From positions 188,093,068-188,157,067 of the forward strand of contig CM076846.1 in NCBI GenBank assembly GCA_039519185.1: DNA of 64,000 nt, given 5' to 3'. Origin of the DNA: Astragalus membranaceus. Taxonomy: Eukaryota > Streptophyta > Magnoliopsida > Fabales > Fabaceae. Each line of letters starts with the position of its first letter. Position 1 is the stretch's first letter. This document shows, piece by piece, positions 55,901 to 64,000 of this stretch. The notes beneath the pieces were generated by a model. It made no database searches and was not told where the DNA came from. It worked only from the letters and a program-made list of their open reading frames with translations. The position numbers were made by a program, and so were the translations under genes.

Positions 55901-57060
55901 TCCACCGGGCGCTCCTTTTTGCCTAGGCCGCCCTTTGCGGGTTTTCAACCTAGCGAGCTTGTTTTCTTGTTTATTATATTATTATCATTATTATTATTTT
56001 TTTGAGAGACTTGCACTGAAGGAAAATGATATTAATCAAGGGGAATTAATGATCACAGACTTGCCCCAGCATGGAGGACTTGAACCAAAAGTCAAATACG
56101 CACTGATGGGGAGAATATGCACTTTATGGGTTGGGTGGACGGGGCGGGACTAGACTTGGACGGGAAACTGTGGTAAGGGAGAAAAACCAACGGACTCAAA
56201 CAAGAGAATGTACTCATAGCATGCACGCTCATTAGAAGAATGCTTCACAGAGAGTTAACATCAGTTAAAAATTTGTTTTTTCTTTGATACACTATTTCAG
56301 TCTTTTGTCATAGAATGGATGGGATGCAGTGCTTTTGAAAGAAATGCAAATGAGCTATTGATTTGAAAAACTGAGTGCCTTGGAACACCTTGAGTTTGCA
56401 ACCAAGTAAGGACAAACTTTTTCAAAAAGGATGATTGTTTCGCAAGAACGTCTCGCTTCTCATCACAACTCTTATTTTATGCAATGAATGAATGAACAAA
56501 TTATGATATGCAAGTATGATGCAAATGCGTGGAGAATGACCACTCGAAGAGTGTGGCTTATTCTAAATAATTTTGTTATTTTTAATGCAAGACAAAATAT
56601 GGAATGCCAATGCGAATGATGCCAGAATGATGCCCCTTTTTTTTTTAAAATGATTTTTGATTTTGATTTTTTTTTTATTTTATTTTTAGAGGCGAGACAA
56701 GGTACGAAATGCCAATGCCCCCTTTTTCTTTTGAATGATGAAAGATGCAGGGATGATGCTTTTTTTTCTAAATGATGATTTTTTGGAGGCAAGGCAAAGT
56801 ATGAAATGCCAATGCCCCTTCCTTTTTGAAAGATGCATGTATGGAGGAATGATGTATTTGAACCAAAGTGATGAGGTTAATGCAATGAATGCTACATTTT
56901 GAATAAATTTGATGATGATTTTTATTCATGATTATGAATGAGATGCTTTCTTGTTTTCATTTTTTCATTTTTTGTGTGCAATGAAATGCATGATACTCAC
57001 AATAATTTTCTTTTTTGTTTTTTAGTTTTGGAACATGATTTTGAAAATTATTTGGAGATG
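52974..57060. other. Low-complexity interior of the Ogre-derived element
   Basis: Long stretches made of ATGAATG/AATGCAATG-like words and T-rich runs, with a short tandem of ATGATGCA words again at 57,350-57,395. No conserved coding. A pair of near-identical 20-30-bp phrases about GCGAGTTTTC/GCGGGTTTTC lies at about 55,880-55,950. Confidence 0.6.
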
Positions 57061-57103
57061 CAAATGATTTATTGGAAAAAAGGTTTTAGAAAAATGTGCT
57101 TGA

Positions 57104-57161
57104 CGGGGTATGACCCGCTCCTACGTATCCCCATTGTAATGAGGAATCAAAGCTTACGTAG
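57104..57161 (-). repeat. Two-stem module, copy 3 (internal)
   Basis: Small stem CGGG/CCCG, then CTACGTA (57,121)/TACGTAG (57,155) enclosing CATT/AATG with a further CC/GG pair. The sequence before it (TTTTAGAAAAATG) also matches copy 1. Confidence 0.75.
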
Positions 57162-57768
57162 TTCTACTGTGTCTTTTTTGAAATAATGCTTATGCATGAA
57201 TGTCATGCTTTGGCTGAACTTGGCGAGGAGCTTTTTCCTCTTTTTTGATTATAAACGAAATGCTTAAGCTATGAAGATGATAATTGTTTTTTCATTTTTA
57301 TGCAAGATGAATAATTTTTTTTCAAAATTGGAACTTTATTTAATGCAAATGACGCAATGATGTAATGATGCAATGATGCAATGATGCAATGATGCTTCTT
57401 TTTTGTGTTTTTGCAGAAAGAGGATATTTACAGGTGGTAATTTGAAAATTTTCACACTATATGCCACCTCATATAGGCGTTTATTGAAAAGGGAAAGCAT
57501 ATCTTTTTTGATTTTCAAAAATTTTGAAGGAAAAATTGATTGAACTGAATGCAACGATGCAACACACAATTTGGAAAGCCCTTGTGACCTAAAAGGGGGT
57601 AGAACCTATGATCTAAGGTATTTTAGGGATAATCTTCTCATGTAGCTCTATTCACACCCTCACAAAGGTCATCAGAGCCACAGTCCCTCTCATGAAAATC
57701 CCCGTAAATGCAGCAAACTGCTAGATACGAAGCATCATGAAAGAGCACAACTCTGATTGAAACTTTCG

Positions 57769-57813
57769 CGAGTAGCCAAACGGACAAAGGTCCTGATGGG
57801 CTCCCACTACTCG
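57769..57813 (-). repeat. Ninth hairpin unit in the 5' leader
   Basis: About 500 bp inside the primer site. Outer stem CGAGTAG/CTACTCG plus GCC/GGC, inner stem GGAC/GTCC with loop AAAG. It shares the AAAC and TGATGG linkers with the LTR units but has different stems. Confidence 0.75.
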
Positions 57814-58314
57814 AATCCACTCATCCTAAGGTACCCTAACAGACCTGGGTTATGGTCTCTTTCTCTAATCATATAATCTCAAGGTACAAGTGTGTGTGTG
57901 TGTGTGCGAAGGGCATTTCCTTAAAAACTACCCCACCTGCAAATGTAAATCCAGAACAGTCCAGACAATAGAAAGCCATAACATGTCGTCTACCCTAGGG
58001 TTCCATACCAATCAAATACAACTAATCTAGGGTGCCGACAATAATGCACTACTTACCTCAAGAAAGCGAGCAAAGAAGAAGGGGACATGACAAGAGAGGG
58101 GAAATATGCATGAGGGAAAAAAGCATTTAAGCAAAGAAGTAACTGTCTATTATTTTAAACAAAAGAGAACATAGAAGAAGAATGCATATGGATGCAACAT
58201 GCTTATGTAAAAGAAGAAGAATAGAGGCAAAGCAAGATGTTCAAATCAATCACACAAACCACACACTTAATTAATTAGGCTTGACCCACTTTTGAAAAAA
58301 ATGTTTTTTTTTTA

Positions 58315-58335
58315 GTCCCCAGTGGAGTCGCCAGC
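58315..58335 (-). other. Ogre-type primer-binding site
   Basis: On minus the LTR end is followed by GC and then TGGCGACTCCACTGGGGAC, which I recognise as the arginine-tRNA-type primer site of legume Ogre elements. Confidence 0.75.
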
Positions 58336-61300
58336 TGTTGCGCCCGAAAAAGTCCCCGAGGGAGAACCTTCCTCGTTCACAACTTTTCCTAAGACAATGA
58401 AGCCACCACCAATATTTATTAAGTAAAATATTAGGAAAACCTTTTTTGGAAAGCGATTGGTCTTGCGAAACTAGAGAATAGGGCTCGGGGGTCGGTTACG
58501 CGCAGGGAAGGTGTTAGCACCCCATACGTCCTCTCTACTGAGAGGGAACCTTTAATTAAATGTGTGGTTTTAGTGTGTTGACTTGAAAATACTTAATTTT
58601 GCCTCTCTACTTCTTATTGAAAAAAATCTTAATGAAAACCTTTTATTATAAAAAAAAAGGGGAAAGATGGTTTTTTTAGAAAAATGCTTGACGGGACATG
58701 GCCCGCTCCTACGTATCTCCCGGTGCGATGGAGAACTCAAAGCTACGTAGTTCTTCTTTGTCTTTTTGAAAAGTTTTTGTTTTTTATCTTTTTTTAGTGA
58801 GTTTTTGAAATAGGACGAGCATTAGCGAATGATTAAACTAGCAGAGGCTATGATGAATCACCACTAAATACTCAAAAAGAGAGTTGTACCGCTAGTCAAA
58901 CGAACAAAGGTTCTGATGGACTATCAATAACAACCCGTTTTTATTATCTTTTTTGAAAGTGATTTTCGAAAGAGATTGATTTGCACGATGATCAAACTAA
59001 CAAAGGTTATGATGGATCATCATTTATTATTCTTTTGGGAAAAAGACATCGCCACCAATGGCTAGTCGAACAAAGGTTCTGGTTAGCCACTAGCGACGAT
59101 GGGTTGAAAATGATTTTAGAAAGGAAAAGGTTTTTTTGTTCTGAAAATGATCTTGGTTTGCAAAAGTGATTCTTTTTCGTTATGAAAATAACTCTTTTCT
59201 TTTGTTATGCAAATGCTAAACTTTTTATGATTGCGCTTGACGAGAATGTGACTCGCTCCTACGTATCCCAAATGGGAATCAAAGCGACGTAGTTCTAACG
59301 AGCCTTGAAAATGAAAGTCTTTTTGCTTTGGTTTTGAAAAGTGGAGGGCGTTCATAATGATCAAACTAACAAAGGTTATGGGTGACCATTACTAGAACCC
59401 ACTTAAGTGCATGTAGAAATCTCCTTTGAAAAATGAAAGCCTCCATGATGACCAAACTAACAAAGGTTATGGGTGGCCATCACTAGCACTTGCTATGACT
59501 TCGATGCTTAGGAAAATATCTTTTGAAATCGAAAGCGTTCATGATAATCAAACTAACGAAGGTTATGGGTGATTATCACTAGTAGCTTATGCATATGAAA
59601 ACATCTTTTTTGAAACTTAGGCTCTTAGGACAATCAAACTAACAAAGGTTATGGGTGATTGTCACTAATTACCATTTTCATGCTAAACTATTTAGAAAAG
59701 AAAACAACGAATGCAAAAAGATTTGGAGATTCAAGCGTGGCACAATCATTGAAATCGAATCCTTAGGCAAACAACAACATGGTCATAACTTGCAATTAAT
59801 CTCATTTGAATTCTTGAGCAAACACTAGCCTAGACTACACATATTAAACCACAACACATAAATAGGCAAAGAAGGAACTTGAATTGGGCATTAAGCAAAA
59901 ATGCAAGAGTGGGCAAGATTAAACCTAAATGCACATCTAGTGGAAGATGCTAGGCGAGAACCATACTCAAATATTTCTACAAAACGCAAGGGAATCTAAA
60001 TGCACATCTAGTGGAAGATGCAATGTGAGGAATGGGCCTATCTAAGTATTAATGATTCCACATGGGAGTAGACAAGGAAGTGGTAGGCACAAATGAATTC
60101 AAAAGAGTAGCCTCAAGCATGATCATTGGCAAACCCCAAACAAGCAAGTCATCTTAACAATCAAAACACCAAAGCATGTTGAATCACTTTGGTCAATCAT
60201 CAACACTTAAATTAGTGTGCGCAAGTGCACAAGTGTGAATCTTCTTGCCAATCATCAACTTAAACAACTAAAAGGGTTGAATCATATAGAACAATCCTCC
60301 TCACTTTAGGCAAGGTGCACTAGGCACAAGTGAGAATCATATTGCCTATCATCAACTTGGGACAATAAGCAAACATATAAAAACTCTATTTATTCTTCAT
60401 GACTTGCGAAACCAATACATAGTCAAACCATAAATTTATTCATCAAACTCCCAAAATCAAGCAAGCAAAAGATACTAACAAGATTTAGGAACAATTAATC
60501 ACATAATCTAAACGCTAAAACCTCAAATCAACATTTATTCTCAAACTCTTTACTTTGTGCGAAATCTATGTGAGAAAAGAAATTTGCAAACCTAAACAAA
60601 GTATCTAAGCATGAAAACACTAAAATCAAATATCTACAACATGATTAAGCCCCATCAAGAAAAGAGAAACAACAAAATCAAATTAAAGCTAACTTTACTA
60701 GGATATGCGAACCAAACAACACATGAAACAACAATTTTACTTCACAACAAATGCAAAAAAATCAACACAAAACAACATGACTCCATTTATTCAAGAGTGA
60801 GAGGCACCTTAAACACCCAAGCCTCCCTAAGTGCTTGTCAATAGTGTTTAAGGCTCCTTTCACCAACAACAACAAGCTACATTTTAAACAAAATGACGAT
60901 GATATGTGAAATGCAAAGTGAAGAGAAAAATGGGTTTTAATGCAAAAAGGTTGAAGATGATGCAAGGGTTTGAAAGTTTTTACCTCAAGTCCAAGCTAGA
61001 AAATGCAATGAGATGAAGAAAATAGAAACCAAATCAACAAGAACCTCCAAGGAACTTCAACTCCAACCCCAAAAAAAAAGCTTGATGAAAACCTTCCTTG
61101 ATGATGATGTTTTATCTTGAATGGAAAATGAAGAAGATATATGAAAGAGGGATGAGAATGAAGTGAGATGGTGGTGTTTGGGTGAAGAGGAAATCAAAAA
61201 TGGATGAAGGAAGGGAGTGGGGAGGCCACGGTTTTGGGAGAGAAAAGGGGAGGTTTTTGGTGTGCTAGGGTTTTTTGGTGTAGGAGAAATGGGAAGGTTC

Positions 61301-62022
61301 CTTTGAGATGAAAGAAAAACAAGAGGAAGTGAGGGAGAGGAGAGGGGCTACGAATTTCTTGGTGCTTTTGGGGAGGAGAGGAGTGAGTTATCATTATTCA
61401 AATCCTTGGGAGGCCAAAGATCTAATGGGTTTAAGGTTGTGAGAGGGAAATAAAGAAATTAGTGTGTATTTAGTGGTATAGAGAGAAAGAAGGTAAAAAT
61501 ATGTTGTGTATTGAATGTTATTGGATTCAAAGGTGTGCTTGTCATGATGAAAGGCTTTTTTGTGATGTGCACTTGATGGGGCTGAAGTGAAGAGCATGAG
61601 GGTGGAGTGAGGGAGGTTGTTTGCTTGTGAAATTGGTGCTTACTTTGGCCAAAAATGGATAAAAACAAAAAGCACCTAAAAGGAATTAGCCCTAATTCTA
61701 AAAATACCATAAGCATCCAATATTATTTTGTTATTCATTTTTTTATTTTGATTTCAGATTTCTATTTTTAATTATACATATTTTTGAGCCTTTTTGAAAG
61801 TGAGAGAAAAAAAAAACCGTTATAATTGACCAAAATACCCTTTTTGGCGCTAAAACCCTAATTTGCCCGAAAAATGCGTTCCAACCCTAAAAACGATTTC
61901 AAGAACCTTGGAATGCCTTCTAGGATCCGAAATGTAGTGCATAAGGCTCTTCGCTCTTCAATTTATTTATTTTTTGGGAAATTAGGGTTTTGACCTAAGC
62001 CGGACAAAATTGGGGTATGACA
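58336..62022 (-). repeat. 5' LTR of the Ogre-derived element
   Basis: 3,687 bp, nearly identical to 47,931-51,616 (offset 10,405-10,406). Its inner end (58,336) adjoins the primer site. Confidence 0.93.
58830..59663 (-). repeat. Cluster of eight structured hairpin repeats in the 5' LTR
   Basis: Copy of 48,424-49,257. One difference is visible in a loop: AACG in the left LTR against AAAG here at the second unit. Confidence 0.85.
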
Positions 62023-63119
62023 CAAGGGAGCTCGTCTGACATCCTTTTTGTCGATCTTATCAACAAAATGGGGATCGACAGGGAAGATCTCACTCCATAT
62101 AGAGGAACGGCCCTATCCGGATTCAACGGGTCCCGGACCAAACCACTCGGCCATTTGGAATTCATGGTCTCCTATGGAACCGAGCCAATGGTAAGAACTA
62201 TCAAGACAAAATTCCTGATCCTACCTTGCGAGTCCATCTACAATGCTATCATTGGAAGAATGACTTTGGGCAGGCTCGGAGCAGTGACGTCTACCACGCA
62301 CTTAAAAATGAAATTCCACTCTCTCTGCAATAAAATGATCACATTAAACTCTGATCTGGAATCTGCTTCCAGATGCTTTTTCTTATGGTCCAAAACAGAG
62401 CAAAAAGCGTTAGAACAAGAAGGGGTTCCCCCTACAGAAATCGCTACCCTCAAGCAAGTTAAAATTCGATCTACCGAAGTTAACGCAACGGACTTGGATG
62501 TTCGGTACGATCCAGAAAGCACTGAGGATGAAGACGACGACGGGCTTACAAAAGAGCTCAAACGAAAAATGATAAGACCTCAACCCGATGGGGAATTCAT
62601 CGAAATACAACTCAGCGAAGACCCCCGCAGAACAATTAAAATTGGGGTAAATCTACCAGAAAAGGTTAAGATCGACTTAACCCAATGTCTTAATGACTAT
62701 GCGAACACCTTCGCCTGGTCGGCAGAGGACATGCCCAGGATTCCACCGGAGGTCGCTTGCCGCCGGTTCTCGATCAACCCAGGAGCCAAGTGGGTCGCCC
62801 AAAGGAAACGAACTCAAAGCAGTGAGAAAGCCATTGCTGCTTCAAGAGCGGTTGACGATCTCATCAAGGCGAACTTCATTTCTGAGGTCAAATATACGAC
62901 TTGGCTACCGGTACTGGTAAAGAAGAGTAGCGGGAAATGGCGCATGTGCGTAGACTACACCGATCTCAATAAAGCTTGCCCAAAAGATGCTTTTCCTGTC
63001 CCCAGCATTGATCGACTCGTCGACAACGCTTCAGGTTTTCGTTTGTTATCTTTTATGGACGCATATTCCGGCTATAATCAAATCGCCATTTTCCCACCCA
63101 TCAAGAGAAAACTGCTTTC
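62023..63119 (+). pseudogene. Tat protease remainder and reverse transcriptase N-terminal half
   Basis: Resumes the interrupted protease (SSSDILFVDLINKMG; LPCESIYNAIIGR) after the Ogre-derived insertion. An acidic linker follows (PESTEDEDDDG), then the first RT half (WRMCVDYTDLNKACPKDAFP; FMDAYSGYNQIAI). A frameshift near 63,105 ends the frame at 63,123; the next frame continues at 63,120. Very similar to the minus-strand copy at 31,048-32,500 but with the SGYNQ motif intact. Confidence 0.85.
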
Positions 63120-64000
63120 ATGACCGATCAAGGTAACTTCGCTTACCGAGTCATGCCTTTTGGATTAAACAACGCCGGAGCCACCTACCAGAGAATGATG
63201 AACAAAGTGTTTCGAAAACAAATCGGTAAGAGTGTCGAGGTATATCTCGACGACATGATCGTCAAAAGTAAGGACGACAACAAATATATAAGCGACCTTA
63301 AAGAGATATTCTCCGAGGTCTGGAAGAATTCTATGAGGTTAAACCCAGATAAGTGCACGTTCGGAGTTCGAGCTGGAAAATTCTTGGGTTTTTACCTAAC
63401 AGAAAAGGGGATCGAAGCTAATCCTGATAAATTTCGCTCCATAACTGAAATGCGAACCCCAACATCGAAAAAAGAGGTCCAAAAACTTAACGACATGATC
63501 GCCGCCTTATCTCGGTTTATATCAAATGCAGCATTCAAGTCTCTCCCCCTTTTCAAACTGCTTAAGAAAGAAAAGAAAGACTTCGAATGGACCTCCGAAC
63601 AAGATGAGACCTTAAACCAGCTCAAAAAGGCCCTTTCTGAACCTCCGATCTTGACCAAACCAAACGAAGGTGAAACCCTCTTTCTATATCTAGCAATCTC
63701 AGAAGAAGCCATAGGAGCCGTTCTTGTGCGTGAGTTAAAAACCGGACAGAGCCCAATCTACTTCGTTGCTCACTAGATAGTCGTTCAAACTAACTACCCC
63801 ATCAGACAAATTCTCCACAGACCCGACCTTGCAGGGAGAATGATCAAGTGGGTAGTAGAACTATCGGAATTCGGAATAAAATACGAAGCTCGAACAGCTC
63901 TGAAAGCATAGGTCCTGACAGACTTTGTAGCAGAAATGACACCAGCAAACGTCGAAAGAGATACTTAGATCCTGCACGTCGACGGATCTTCCAACCCAAA
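63120..64000 (+). pseudogene. Tat reverse transcriptase C-terminal half, RNase H and start of archaic RNase H
   Basis: Frame 63,120-63,776 shows MPFGLNNAGATYQRMMN, the active-site YLDDMIV, FLGFYLTEKGIEANP and the RNase H start (LYLAISEEAIGAVLV). It stops at 63,776. A further RNase H part (GRMIKWVVELSEFGIKYEAR) and the first strand of the archaic RNase H (LHVDGSSNP) follow, separated by additional stop codons, up to the window end. Confidence 0.82.

Larger units (their letters stand above)
47931..62022 (-). mobile_element. Ogre-derived non-coding LTR retrotransposon (LARD-like), very young
   Basis: 14,092 bp with two ~3.69-kb LTRs, target duplication CAAGG (47,926-47,930 and 62,023-62,027), an Ogre-type primer site and a polypurine tract. 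It is oriented on minus. The 6.7-kb interior has no gag, protease, reverse transcriptase or integrase that I can recognise, which is the definition of a large retrotransposon derivative. I count about nine substitutions and a 1-bp indel in 3.69 kb of LTR, so insertion was very recent. Movement must have used proteins from a coding Ogre relative. Confidence 0.9.
45433..64000 (+). mobile_element. Second Tat-lineage Ty3/gypsy copy, split by an Ogre-derived insertion and cut by the window end
   Basis: LTR, primer site, gag and protease start lie at 45,433-47,930. The protease remainder, reverse transcriptase, RNase H and the start of the archaic RNase H lie at 62,023-64,000. The 14.1-kb block between them has its own LTRs and the 5-bp target duplication CAAGG. 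Without the block the protease motif reads continuously (VDQGSSSDIL), so the split is purely by insertion. Integrase and 3' LTR would lie beyond the window. Confidence 0.9.

Overview
The window is nuclear DNA of a flowering plant, most likely a papilionoid legume. The evidence is spliceable GT-AG introns, TATA-type plant promoters, a plant UDP-glucuronate 4-epimerase gene, and above all the repeats: Ogre/Tat and Athila Ty3/gypsy elements, a Ty1/copia fragment, an L1-type LINE and Mutator-like elements. The legume placement rests on Ogre-type LTRs (3.7 kb, starting TGTCATACCCC, arginine-tRNA-like primer site) and is an inference. No tRNA, rRNA or CRISPR was seen. The only host gene supported is the epimerase at 13,970-15,259 (GAE1-like); almost everything else is mobile DNA, much of it nested.

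Layout. 1-9,488: 3' part of a Tat-lineage Ty3/gypsy element on + (gag-protease, RT, RNase H, archaic RNase H, integrase, 3' LTR). It carries a spliced antisense gene with a plant mobile domain and its own TATA box, and it sits in a Ty1/copia remnant (9,489-10,628, -). 10,831-13,200: FAR1-type Mutator-like element with about 260-bp terminal inverted repeats and an internal deletion. 13,970-15,259: the epimerase gene. 17,569-29,382: a complete, young Athila-type element on -, with 1.46-kb LTRs and target duplication GACGG, probably inserted into an Ogre-like LTR that ends at 30,692. 30,693-34,273: a deleted Tat copy on -. 34,274-39,046: tandem duplications, a TA microsatellite, foldback elements and a non-autonomous Mutator-like element with a perfect 9-bp target duplication. 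39,047-44,290: a decayed LINE on -. 45,433 to the window end: a second Tat copy on +, cut in its protease catalytic motif by a very young 14.1-kb Ogre-derived element without gag-pol (47,931-62,022, -).

Most of the coding capacity is broken. The Athila copy has three in-frame stops plus integrase frameshifts, both Tat copies have frameshifts or deletions, and the LINE is fragmented. The youngest insertions (Athila and the Ogre derivative) have nearly identical LTRs, so they moved recently and probably relied on proteins from other copies.

The most unusual signals are at nucleic-acid level. (1) The Ogre-derived LTRs hold a family of at least eight hairpin units, with a ninth in the leader, whose two stems change in a compensating way from copy to copy. 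The only non-Watson-Crick pairs become G-U in the element's own (minus-strand) RNA. (2) The same element has a second repeated two-stem module ending in CTACGT/ACGTAG. (3) The Athila element carries at least 19 exact copies of the near-palindrome CGCTGTAGCG in LTRs, untranslated and coding parts, in two reading frames and often as pairs 26 bp apart; one copy directly follows the UAG separating gag-protease from pol.
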